Part shown: piece after piece, positions 49,569 through 61,039 of the stretch
How positions within the stretch are numbered: the stretch's first letter is position 1
Layout: each line of letters opens with the position of its first letter
NCBI GenBank assembly: GCA_040954595.2
Contig: CM082587.2
Location: 6,262,001 to 6,326,000 of the forward strand
DNA from: Balanoglossus misakiensis
Taxonomy: Eukaryota; Hemichordata
Direction of reading: 5' to 3'
Length of the DNA stretch: 64,000 bases
Made by a program: the position numbers and the translations under genes
The notes under the pieces: model-generated
What the model saw: the letters and a program-made list of their open reading frames with translations, nothing else
Told to the model about the DNA's origin: nothing
Database searches by the model: none

Positions 49569-50171
49569 CATCATCAACCAACAATCATCATCAACCAACA
49601 TCATCATCATCTTCATCACTATGATCATTTATCATTTTATAGTGTTCACGCTAAAAGTGTTCATGTGTGGGGCTCAACAATGCAAAGCCCTTCGAAATGC
49701 CCTTAGGATGGTTGTTGCGTATGTTTTTTTTTTTGTCTATAAAGGAAACACCTATGCCAGTACGACAACACCGGTACGCGAGAGGGCGTAGTCCCACTTA
49801 TCAGCCTGTCGCGTTGGAAGTATTATATGCCTTTGACGTGGCCCAATGAAATTTACCACACGCTACCAATCCATATGTTGTTGACACCGGCAAGACTTCA
49901 GTTCCGGCAATCAGACTGGATAGTACTCATACGGCATGGTTTTGGTTTTAACCCCAAATGACCAACACGTAGCTCCATTGATTCATCTTCGGTCATTGAT
50001 TTTGGCATGGGTCAGTTGTCACAGCAGCCGACAATGCCGGCCGGAAACTTGCACTGCATTTGTCCAAACAAATAAGTACAAACTCACCCTCCGACACGAC
50101 TGACGCCGCAACCCTTTGCTGTTGTTGTACTGTCGATCGTCCGCTACTGTGAAGGAAATGAAGTCCCTCTT
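45068..50171 (-). CDS. MAN1B1: ER mannosyl-oligosaccharide 1,2-alpha-mannosidase; first coding exon not identified
   Basis: Removes an alpha-1,2-mannose from Man9GlcNAc2 in the ER and marks misfolded glycoproteins for ERAD. Exons: 50088-50171, 49105-49347, 48757-48879, 48467-48518, 47876-48061, 47375-47523, 46901-47089, 46371-46558, 45919-46042, 45506-45700, 45068-45403 (stop 45068-45070). Phases agree and give 622 residues. The first listed exon (RDFISF...[12 protein letters not shown]) matches the cytoplasmic tail of human MAN1B1. The next carries the type II membrane anchor ([18 protein letters not shown]). A low-complexity stem precedes the GH47 barrel. Residues matching the human catalytic set are present: [29 protein letters not shown] and the calcium site [10 protein letters not shown]. 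The initiator exon, expected to be short and phase 0, was not found between 50172 and 52000. It runs tail to head behind the TIR-TMEM268 gene and diverges from the sialyltransferase gene. Confidence 0.95.
48947..49055. mobile_element. 109-bp inverted-repeat element with 5-bp target duplication
   Basis: The ends CAGTGTTCTCCCCAG and (inverted) CAGTGTTCTTCCCAG pair with one mismatch over 15 bp. The same five bases, gggta, flank both sides (48942-48946 and 49056-49060). A fragment sharing atgctttaattgctctggg with its right half lies near 7803. It sits in a MAN1B1 intron and has no coding capacity. The CAGTG ends recall hAT-type elements, although those normally duplicate 8 bp. Confidence 0.7.
49527..49576. 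repeat. (ATC)n microsatellite
   Basis: Long cat/atc trinucleotide runs with a caccat interruption; similar shorter runs flank it (about 49458-49620). It lies in a MAN1B1 intron. Confidence 0.9.
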
Positions 50172-52052
50172 CTGAAAATGACTATACATAGTCAGAAATC
50201 GGTTGTACTACAATGACTGCTACCAAATCGATCTTGCACATAGTATAAACATTGCATTGCCTGTCGCTGAAACCCATTCACACCGCCATTGCATAGCAGC
50301 CTTACGTACGTACCCGCTGGAGCCTATCAACACCTCAGCGGAAGTTGTAGCATTACGCCCAACACAGCAATTAACACCTTCGAAAGACTTCTGATAGGGT
50401 GAAGTACTATGTATAACCAACCTATAAACATGTGTTTTTTTACTTATCATATTATGCGAAAGTCAACCGTGCAAAAGAAATAGAGGCATGACGATGTTTC
50501 CAACCTTAAAGGCGCTAAAGCAGAGAGGCGGATGAATACTAGTATTACTTTTTGACACTTTAGGTTAGTCGAAATAATATCGATAGAATAATCCGCAAGA
50601 TAGAGGGTACTATACTCGGACGCACTTTCGCCGAAGCAGCGCACTCTGGCGGTGAAATGTACAAAATTTATGAAAATTGCGAGAATCACGCAAGAACTAT
50701 GACGTCGTTGGAAAAAAATGGAAAAAAAATGCAAAATAAAAATATTTCCCTATCTAACTTTTTGAAAACCATGTAATCGGATCAGCACGTATTGTTTTTT
50801 TTGGCCTTATGTGATCAGTTATAATATGAAGCAGCATCATCCGGGTGTGTCTCAATAAAAATTGTACAAAATTACTAACTGATTAATTCTGCCATGTATT
50901 ATAATTGAAAATGTATATTAGTTCAATCAGTAGTAAAAAAAACATAAAATGTTTTTCCTCGGTGTGCTTGAATATTTTTATGTATATGAGGCTAGGGGTG
51001 CGTGGCACTGCACTGGAAGCTAAGTTTCCTTGGTAACCTTTGTGGGATCCTTTACCGCACTTTCATTATATCACCCGCGGCATTAATTGCGAGGATACTC
51101 AGATTGTGATGCATTGAACCACAGACAACATCGTTCGGTCAATAGCCTTCCTGAAATATCCGCCGGGCAAAACGACATTTCCACAAACAACACAAAATTC
51201 AAATGACAGTTTTCATGTCATAATAATTTCATAAAACCGCAAAGTGTAAGCTTTGGTGACGCGCATTAAAGTTATAAAAGTGATACTGGTATATATTTCG
51301 ATTTGTGTTAATTTTTAGGGGTTTACGACAGATCTAGCCCGGAGACACAGGCGTTGATCTTTTCTACGCCTGTGTCTCCGGGCTACGACGGATCGTGCAA
51401 GACATCGATAGCCATATGGTACATCTGTTTTTTCATTACATAGAATCACAGACATCACACATCTGTGATATAATATGGAAAGGATTAAATTGCGAATGTG
51501 CCGAAAGAGTGATATAGCCTAATTATCAAGCTTATAATGACATCGTTTGTCAAATCATGGACGTAATTATTACGTCCATGGTCAAATTGACCGCACCATG
51601 TCACCGCCGGATTAGTTACACGTTGGCCTACCAACAGTACTACAGTACTGGTAATCAATTATCGCAAAATTCTATTTTCAGACACAGTCGCTCGTTTCAC
51701 CGGAAATTATGTCGGGGCACAGATATTATAATACCACAGGGGACAACTCCTTTTTCTGTGCTGTGGCATACATGCAGCCGGTCGGCACAGCGTACGTACG
51801 TGACTTCCAGATTGAAAGAAGCGACTTGCGCCGCGCGCCTGTGCGTCTGCGCGCTGAGACTCTGTTGAGACGCCGGAAGTCCGCGCACGTACGTACGTAG
51901 TGGGGGTCGACGTCTTTGTTGACAAGGTTTAAACCATTCATACTGGGAGACCGGCAATATAATATGTATCGAGGTAGCAGTATTGCGATAACATTTCTGG
52001 GATGAGGTAAAAGCGGCGAGTTGGTGAGACGTTGGCCACAGAAAAGTTTGGA
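50172..52052. promoter_or_regulatory. Divergent promoter region of MAN1B1 (-) and ST6GALNAC (+)
   Basis: About 1.9 kb separates the two divergent genes. It contains three CpG palindromes of the ACGT-repeat type (50303-50312, 51791-51801, 51887-51899), an ETS-type site CCGGAAGT at 51873-51880 and a perfect 20-bp hairpin at 51335-51385. The missing first exon of MAN1B1 should also be here. Confidence 0.5.
51335..51385. repeat. Perfect 20-bp inverted repeat with 11-nt loop
   Basis: Left arm tagcccggagacacaggcgt (51335-51354) and right arm acgcctgtgtctccgggcta (51366-51385) are exact reverse complements around an 11-nt spacer. Its function is unknown. Confidence 0.9.
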
Positions 52053-55000
52053 ATGAACAATCAGTCGCAGAAATGGGTGAGTGAACCACGATTTCACACA
52101 GAGCTTCGCACATGATCATGATATGATACGTACACAGCCATTAATTTCTCTTTGTCGATCTTCCAGCGTTGTAGTTATGCTTGGCCGGCTGTGTGATGCA
52201 TGCTGTTTACCGGCTGTGCCCCTCCCCCCCCCGTCGTTTTGTGTGCATTTCTCTCCCCCCCCCCCTCTCTGTTGATTTAGGAGGGGGGGGGGGTGCAGAA
52301 GTACGCAAGCTTGAACTGCAGATCAAACTTGACCCACCGGCCCCACTACAAAGCCCGCATTGAACTCGGTCACTCGGTTGGATTCTGTTGACAAAAGATT
52401 AAAGGGGTAAAAGTCGCTCTCTTTTTGGGGTCAATTTTGTATGCCTCGAAAATTTTTCTATGTTGACTTCTTGAAACATCTTAATATGTTTAAATGCTGG
52501 CAGACAGACTATATGTACGCATGCACAGGTGCATAAATAAAAATCAGATGTAGGGAACGGCGACGTGCTGTCGACAGCATAAAAAAAAACACATCACCGT
52601 TCCCTACATCTGATTTTAATCAGATTGGCACAGGTGGATCATATTGGACTGTTAAAAATCTTTGCCTGAATGCCTTTTTAAGGGTTGATCTACCGATAGA
52701 CTACATCATCACTGATGGCTAATTTTCTTGCTGGTCTTAACTTTTTGCAGGGACACAAGAGTTGTCTTGCGCTGGTCGTTGTCATGGTGATCACCACCAC
52801 TAGTTTGATTTACTCGTTCACGGTCAACTCGTACGCAGGCCCTTTTTATAAAAAACAAAAACAACCTGAGGCCAATCAGTCGGAGGGGGCATTGCCAACG
52901 GTAAGGAACAACGTGAAGTATGTGGATCTAAGTGGCGTTGTGTCTATTCTTGAGCCAGATAAGGTAAGCTGTATATCCAGGTTAAAGGGCCACGATGCTG
53001 TATATGAAAGAGATCATTTTGTCTGTGACATGTATACGAAATGTCCACTTCTCGACCAACTTGGTTGGCAGCATACAGTCTAAAACTTATGTAACAATAT
53101 GCATTCAGGCACTTCCCTTCAATGTCTACTATGACTCGCTCGCTTGATTTAGAGTTACCTACCTCTAAATTTTTCATTGAATGTTTAATCTAGTCTGTCT
53201 GCAGTTTGTGTTCAGCAGACCAATATTTTTTTCATGTTTCAAGAAGTCAAACGGGATAGACAACTTTTTTTTGGAATCAAACGATATTGTCCCTTTAATC
53301 AAACAATATTGTCCCTTTAAGCAGCCAGAAAATAATCTCTTGTATCAATCAATCTTCATAGGTTCTTAATAAGCGCTACGATGACTGTGCCATCATCTCA
53401 AGCTCGGGTCACATGTCCAAGTCGAAGGCCGGTCCCGATATCGACAAGAGCAGCTGTGTATTCCGAATGAACAATGGTCCCGTAAGGGGTTTCGAGGCAG
53501 ACGTGGGCCACCGAACGACAGTGCGCGTGATAGCGCACTCCGCCGTACGAGATGTTACCGATTCCAAAACCCAACTACTGTTGGGCAGTGCTCGGCCAGA
53601 AATCTGCGTTATCTGGGGGCCGGAGTATTCCATGAAAGAAGAGGGGGGTATTGCATACAAAGGTGCCGCAGCCTTGGCAAAAGAGTTTAAGGACATTGAA
53701 TTTTACATGCTTACTCAAAAACAGATGAACCGAACAGATTTAACTTATGAGATAGAGACTGGTAAGCCAAGGTAAGTACAAACATATGATTGTCTCTTTG
53801 CTTTTTTTATAAAAGTCTATTTTTATCGAGTATAACAGTCCCATAGGACTCAGCTGTCAACGTTATGATATATGAAATGTATACTGTAAGGCAACTGTAC
53901 AATACTGCTGGTCAGGCTACAGTGACTGTGGGTTGTCTGAATGTAGTTACCCATATTGTTCAAATATGACCTCGTTTGCTGAAGCTGAACACAAAGGATA
54001 ATGAATGTGTAGAGGAGAAAAGGGACCCTTTTTTCAATCATTCACCATATATTCAATATGAACCCATGTGGGCGTGGTAAATTACCATGTACAGAGTGCT
54101 CAAATATACTGGTAATGGAATTTGAAACACAAGTCAGGGTAATTTATGTTAAAGCCCCAATAACTGCCATTTTTTTTGCATTATTTTCATGATTTTATTT
54201 TAAAACTTAGAATGGTCCATTTAAATTGAGATAAGTGATGGGTAAACACAAACAAATTATCAACCTCTGATTGTTGCTGTACATTGAAATATGAACAAGT
54301 TAAAGAATATATGGGTGCCACACCCATTTTTTCAACCGCCCATTTTAAGAGTACACAACTATCATGTATGTGCAGTGACTAGACCACATCAAAGATAGAT
54401 TACAACATGCGTATTCAAATGATGCTTCTCTACAGGGCTATTTACTTTTTTTTAATTTGAAACCCCTGCAGATATTTTTAAATGATTTTTTTCTTCTTCA
54501 CACAGACAAGACACTGGTTCATGGCTCAGTACTGGGTGGTTTACGATGATCATGGCAGTGAATATGTGCAATAGTATCCGGGTATATGGAATGGTGGAGG
54601 AGGACCACTGTCGGTCAGTATATATCGCTTTTTTGTTCAAGAATTGTTGATATTCTGCTGCCTACATAGCCATAGGTTTCCACTGCATTTGCTCCAGACA
54701 TCCAGGAATGTACGAAAAATTCAGGGATGTACAAAGTCTAGCTTTTTTGGCAGAATGGTTTTGCCAGGCAGGCATGTCTTATTCTGAATTTTTTTTCAGT
54801 TTCTGATGAGAATATATTGCTCAGATATGACTGAGGCACTGTACCGTAAAACACCTGTTCAAAAAACCACAATGGTTACCTGATGGTTGTGTTTGGCTGA
54901 TTGATTGCACGTCACATACAGTCGCCAAGTGAACGTTTGAACTTTTTTTGTATCGGGGGATTATTAATCATTCATGCCTGAAGTCCTCTGAAAGTTTGTG

Positions 55001-55492
55001 TGAGTGTATATATGTATGTGTGTCACATGTGTTTCCTACCAAAGTGCTTAAAAAATGTCTACCAGTGAGTTGTACATGTAGTTGACTTTATGCTCTTCTT
55101 GTGTCAGGACCATCTCTGATATGGTAATATCATTCAGAATTAGTTGGAAGAGCATAGCATCGTACACATGTACATTGTACTGCAAACAATAGTGCCAAAG
55201 TCGTAGAATTATTGAAAACTATATCACTGTTCTGTCCAAATGCAAATTAACTAGCTGTTCTTCTTACAGGAGAAATCCAAACAGTGCAGTACCCTACCAC
55301 TACTACGAACCGACCGGATTGAAGGAATGTACCCTGTACAACAGAATGGAGGCGGCCAGCAAGAACAGACATCGTTTTGCTTTAGAGAAAAGCATCTTCG
55401 CTAAATGGGCACCTATTTACAATATCACTTTCCACTACCCAGAGTGGGAGAATCCCAGTTCAGCGGCCGGAGGTGTCGATACGAACCGGTAA
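52053..55492 (+). CDS. ST6GALNAC3-6-type alpha-2,6-sialyltransferase
   Basis: A Golgi GT29 enzyme expected to add alpha-2,6-sialic acid to GalNAc of O-glycans or gangliosides. Exons: 52053-52076 (MNNQSQKW), 52751-52963, 53362-53771, 54506-54613, 55270-55492 (stop 55490-55492). Phases agree and give 325 residues, near the 305-336 of the human family. A type II anchor lies at about residues 13-35, after a short tail. The L motif starts at Cys88 (CAIISSSGH ... RMNNGP ... DVGHRTTVRVIAHSA). The S motif is around 222-244 (WLSTGWFTM ... CNSIRVYGM). The VS motif is HYYEP. Sites fitting N-glycosylation include NRT and NIT. The in-frame ATG at 52715 was not used as the start because it lies just ahead of a clear acceptor (ctttttgcag, 52741-52750). 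Which vertebrate paralogue it equals cannot be said; the gene probably predates their split. Confidence 0.93.
52540..52617. repeat. 28-bp inverted repeat in ST6GALNAC intron 1
   Basis: The arms at 52540-52567 (starting aaaatcagatgtagggaacg) and 52590-52617 are reverse complements with two C/T differences. The 22-nt loop contains the palindrome ctgtcgacag. It may be a small MITE or a transcribed hairpin. Confidence 0.85.
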
Positions 55493-57595
55493 TCACTTAC
55501 TATAACAAACTACCTTTTTGGACCATCTACTTTTTAAAATATTTATTTTAAATTCCTTCCGGAAACATATTTTTTCTCAGATTGTAGACATTTGCTGCTT
55601 GTATACTCAATCTTAAGCATCCATATGGACCCATTTTAACTGTTTTATCTCTCAGATGTTAAAAAAAGTGGCCAGATTGGATCCCTTTCCATACCCATCC
55701 CCATTCAGCAACAAACTTCCTTCTTATTACGGATTTCTGACTACTTTTGCATGTAGCCACACACCTGGCCAGTTAACAAATCAAAAATGTACTTTGTCGA
55801 TAATGTAAGCAATTTTAATGGTGCCGGTAAACGGATATTTATACCCAACTGCAACAAACATTTTAAATTAAATCAGGCATTTTTGTTGTTGATTTTAGTG
55901 AACCTACACTTTTACATGAATAATCCATAAGAACATGGATTTTAATATTTATTTCATGAAAATTAAACATTTTAAGGAACATTAATTGATGTTTAACAAA
56001 TTCTACTGATTCTTTTTGGAATATCACATAAAATTGTCTCATTTAGAGAGGCATGTTATTATGCTTTGAAGTTTGAAACAAACATTTAACATGATTGAAA
56101 TAAAAAAGGGACAGGTGAATCACAAACACTGCCCTTAGACCAGAGTGGAGATCTTTTTTATACTCCGAGAACTTAAACAATACAGGGACTCACATTTAAT
56201 AAATATTTGAGAGTGAGATAGATCAGTGCAGCTGATCACCACTTTTATGACCTTTTACATCCTAGCGTTCTGTTGGTATGAGTTAACCATTTTGAGTATA
56301 AACTTTCACTGCCATTTTGAGCCTCAAAGTTCCATCACAATGTTTCGGGCTGTGGGCTTCTCTTTGTACTGCAAATTTCTACACTCATTTTGTGCCATCA
56401 TAGACGAGCCTGTCTAGTTTTTATTTAATGATATCTTAGAAGTCGTATTAAAACCAAGAGACTGGACAATACATGGTAACTTTCAGTATTTTTAATTTCT
56501 TGATGGTGATTGATGCATGTTTTGTAGTATTTATCTTATTACAGGAACAAACTGTAATACTGATTTACTCCGGTGATATTCGATCAAGGACGTTAGCTGT
56601 AACTCTGGCTATTTTTATAAACAGTATTTCCTTGTTTTGACAAGAGGGTCCTGGTTCTGCTTCCTTGTCATTTGTTGACAAATGAGATCAAGCAAGGACC
56701 TTACTTTTAAAAGCAACAGAAAATAGCTAGGTTCTAAATGCAACTGTTTTATGCGCAGGTGTCATCAGCTGATAAATGGGCACATTTGATTACATACAAA
56801 TGTGAAATTTGACCTATTTTTATGAAATTATTTTTTGAAGAGTTACAATTCTGAATGTATGCACACAAGAGCCGTCTCATGGGTTGTGTGCAGTCATCAG
56901 ATCGTGAATGTAGAAATATGAGAACTTATTATCAAAGTTTTATTTGCATGGAATTTCATCAAAACATTCAGTATTAAATAACTGTCAAAGAAACCCAATG
57001 TTCCTTTGTTTGATTTTTGGGGTGCATCAAAGTGGGAAAAGATAAGCATCAATTTTTTCTCTCACTCTCTTGAATACTAGTGTTTCTCAATTGTGTTCTG
57101 GAGGTTTAACTAGTAGAAAGAGGAACGTGGGAAACACTTGTATTAAAAATCAAACCCATATTTCGTGTGTTGCACACATGAAGTCCAGTGTATTGATGTT
57201 TATTTGCACAATTACCACTGAGGGCGCTATTTCCCTACCTGGCAAAAACAAACATCCTCACAAAATTTCCCCATTTTAAAGATGAAACATGGCAAATACA
57301 CCATTTAGTTTCTGATATGCAATTTCACATCTGTTGAAACAACTGATGTGCCAATAGGCCTACTCGACAATAAAACTCTGCTTCCTCAGTGGGCAATGCT
57401 CTGTGCCCACCAGGTGTTGAAGATGTCATACGACAGTGGTACGTACTGTTTATACATATACGCACAGATAAAAAATGTGCACCTGCATATTTCTCTGCTC
57501 ATTTCACACATGGTTTGGTTTGTACCGTAGTACAACATTTTAAAAATTCTGGGTTTCAACTATATTGCTATACTATATCTGAGGTTTTGGATTCA
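55493..57595. other. Convergent intergenic region, ST6GALNAC and PIGK
   Basis: Both genes end toward this 2.1-kb stretch. Plus-strand AATAAA hexamers at 56099-56104 and 56198-56203 could end the sialyltransferase transcript. A minus-strand one at 57199-57204 could end PIGK. No coding sequence recognised. Confidence 0.5.
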
Positions 57596-60500
57596 TCATA
57601 TTTTGATCAGCGACATGGACGTTGATAATGCAGCAGCTATGAAGACACTGAAGGCCATGACAAATGCTACAGGTAGCTTGGTTATGAGTTCACTCTGCAA
57701 GGATAAAAAAAAGAATAGAATTTTGATGTTAAAGATATGCAGGAATAGGGTGAAAGGGTCAGGGTCACAAAGAAAAAAAACCCCTCTCAGTACGCAACCT
57801 ACCTTTTTCTTATCTTCTTTGTAATATTTTGGAAATTGCACAGCGTATTTCAGCTGGGTTTGGCTGTACTTGGCTTTGCCTGGGCTTTCCTTAGGAGTCC
57901 TGCTGGGTTTTTCCAGACTAAGCGTTGTTAAATTCAGTTCAACATTTCGCACAGAACCAAAGAAGTCTGTGATCAAGACGTGATTGATGTTTCTGGAGAA
58001 AAGATCCGTCCTCCAACCAACAGTCGAAATGCATTTACTCTTGGGACAAACTTGGAACTGCAAATGAAGTTAATGTGAAAAAAAATCATGTTATGATTAA
58101 TACCCAAAACACCAAAAGCTGATACTAGTATAATATTCTGTGTATGTGCCTGCTACCTGTGATTCCGTTCAGCAAAACTTCTAATACTCACCAGTTCTCC
58201 CAGGGTATTTTGACTCGTCGGGTGGACGTTCTCAAGGAACTCCAGAAGGTAGTATGTGAATCTATCAATGATGTAGACACCAATGGCTGGATCAACATGA
58301 TGCTGTGATAAGAAGAAATGGTGTAGGTTGTTTTCTCTTGCTAAAAGATCAGGTTGTAGCCCCGATATTTGACAATAGTGTTTCTCTTAAGATGTTTGTG
58401 TGTAACCCAAACATTTTAGAACTGTAAGTGTTCTTGTACACATACTTGAAAACTGTGGCCACACAAAAGCACTCTCCTAATGCATAGAATTATCCTACTT
58501 ACTGACAAGGAATCCTCTCCGACCTGACTGCTGGCTACGGCCACAACATTGGGCGAATAGAACTGCTGGTACATAGACGCCGCCTGGCAGGTGTCAATTA
58601 TGAATAAAATCTCATGGTATCTGAAATGCAGAAGTGAGAAAATCTACATTTAGCATACGGTACACATCAAAATGCAAATCTGAGCATCTTTTTCCCTTTT
58701 GTCTATAACCTGTTTCACGTTCTGTATGTGATGTCTATGTCTCATGTTTAACAATTCATCCCGTTTCCCTGTATAATGGTCCAGCATTTCAATCAAAAAC
58801 AATGGAGTTGGACCAAACCATGGTGGTAAAAGGATTAAGTTGTATATTTTTCATGCGTATTGTTAGACTCTCATGGAGGATCACACAGACTACAAAAAAC
58901 TACCATTTAATACCACGTATGTACATGAAAGGCTTGCCTTCTTTTTTGCCACATTTGCTCAAATGCGTCCGCTAGCTCTATGCTGGAAATCTCTTCAGCG
59001 TCTTGGAATTTCAAGAACCCATCACCTCCGTGACCTGAACAAGGGAACAATATAACATGATGTGGAGCTGTCACTTAACTGAAATTCATATTCTCTCCCA
59101 TTGGGAGATCGTCATCTGTCAGATGCTCTACATCAAACTATCCTTCACACGTTTGCAGTACCATGATACAATGGTGGTATCAAGTCCTAGTATACTATAA
59201 TCTGAGACAACTTACCAGTCATGTACACTAGAATATTACTTCTGTCGTCTGACTGAAGTCGCTTTGATTTGGTTGCACTTTCTGGCAATCTGCCAGTCAG
59301 AACCCTCACAAAGTTTTCCACGGTCACCTACAGGATTGAAATAACTGATTTTCACTTGGGGACACTGTGATGAAGTTGGTTTGTTTGTACACAAGATGCT
59401 GTAGTAGAGTAGTATTATTACTCACATCTTGCTCATGATTTAAGCTCTAGCTAATTAGAAGGTTTAGATAATGTTTACTTTACTTTATTTTATACTGATA
59501 CTTTCTACCTCAAACTCTTAGTCTACTCACATCATATCCTCTGTAGTCGACCTCCACATTATCTCCATAGACGTTGATTTGTTGGTTGGCATTGTTGAAC
59601 ACAGTCGCTGTAAAACAAAGAAAATACAAGTCAGGGTAAATTTTCAAATTGTTCATACATGCCATCAAAGCATTGTCTGTGTACCCACTTTATTTCTCCC
59701 AGGTCTATCTTGTTTCCTTGACATGTTGGTAAAGATTGAAGAGTGAAAATCTGGTGGTTTGACCTTCAGAAGGTTGGGAGAGAAGTCCTGATGGCAATCC
59801 CGCTGGTTCTTACCTGGTCTGGGATTTCTGGCATTGCATGCTATATCATCGGCTAGCATAAGAATAATCTGACTGTCTGGTATACCCAGACGCTTGACAG
59901 TTCTGTACATGGACAGGGAATTGGCTACATGTCGGTAGTTGAACCAGAAGCGTGACGTGCACACCTGAAGGAGTATAAAAAACAATTTCAATGAATTCAC
60001 AAGATTTACAAAATTTCATTGGGGTGACGGTGATCCCAATGAACTTGGGTACCACTAATGTAAAAATGCCATAAGAACAAGGAATAGGTTTCTGGCCAAA
60101 GTGACACAAAACTGTTTTAAATATGCATTAGGGGTATTACTAATTTGCAAATGTCTATAAAGAAAACTCATGACTGCACATACTGGATAATTTCGGATGC
60201 ATGTTGTGTGTGACCCAAACGAAGAACAAGTACACAGAGAAAACTGAATGATTTACAATTAAATAGTACTGACCAACACAGCCCAGTTGTTGGTATGACC
60301 ACTCCGAAAAAAACTTTGTGCGTCTGCTTCCTGCGAACAGCAAAAGCAAAAAGAACCATGAATGGCATTAAAAAGCGTGTCAGATTGTTTATGATGATTT
60401 TTATCACAATGTTTATTTTGATTGCTGATTCACCTGTACTAGTATACTGCCACTGGTTGACAGGTATGTGTAGAAACTACATAGTTGGGCCCTGACATTG

Positions 60501-61039
60501 ACAACAGACAGTGCAATTTTTGGATAAACTGTGATTAATTGCGAGTGATTTTCCGGATACTCAGGCTGTCCAAAAACTGTAAACTTACATGCAGAGAGTG
60601 TATGAGGCAAGGAAATGTGTTTTGGGTGGTTGGGGGCGCTCAAGCGTTGCCGCTTGAAGCACAATCCCTTGAAGTTATGCCCGGTTACAGCGCACCATGC
60701 AGCGTCAGTCTGGTGGGAGTTGGACGCTAGAACCGCAGCTGTGACGTGAAGTGAACTGCACTGGAGCAATGTCAATGCACTACTGTTGAGGTTTTGCCGG
60801 TATCGCGTTGACAACAAACCCAGGGCCAGGCTTACCAATCACCAAACGCCGGGCAAAACGTTAAACTTTAGCGCTAACGCCCGGTGAACGTGTGTGATCA
60901 CGGTGCGGCAAACTGGAGGCAATATATTGATGCAAAATGCTGGGGGCAGCTGGGGTTGAAAACTTACCGGAGATGCCACAGTGCCGCAACTTACAACAAG
61001 TGATAGAACAACCCCAACTAGAACCATGGAAGTCGCCAT
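57596..61039 (-). CDS. PIGK: GPI-anchor transamidase catalytic subunit
   Basis: A C13-family (legumain/caspase-like) cysteine protease that cleaves precursor proteins and transfers them to GPI in the ER. Exons: 60968-61039 (ATG 61039), 60274-60330, 59814-59964, 59531-59607, 59216-59327, 58938-59034, 58503-58620, 58192-58302, 57803-58057, 57596-57694 (stop 57596-57598). Phases agree and give 382 residues (human 395). A signal peptide ([20 protein letters not shown]) is followed by [20 protein letters not shown]. The catalytic dyad is His158 (TGHGGDGF) and Cys200 (FIIDTCQA). SSQVGEDS and [10 protein letters not shown] are also conserved. A C-terminal membrane anchor ([17 protein letters not shown]) ends the protein. 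The intron after 58938 has a GC donor (gcaagcc); the family match and phase require it. It is divergent from AK5 and convergent with the sialyltransferase. Confidence 0.97.
58748..58838. mobile_element. TTAA-flanked MITE, copy 7
   Basis: The interior gtataatggtcca and aaaacaatggagttggacc, with the end ggtggtaaaaggattaa, match the family. Lies in a PIGK intron. Confidence 0.55.

Noticed and set aside
49457-49620. Array of short repeats that could be mistaken for a CRISPR-like array
   Set aside because: Simple (ATC)n microsatellite with no spacer structure, in a eukaryotic intron.
52715-52750. In-frame ATG as start of the sialyltransferase
   Set aside because: The sequence just after it is a strong splice acceptor, and an upstream exon (52053-52076) with a good donor joins in phase.
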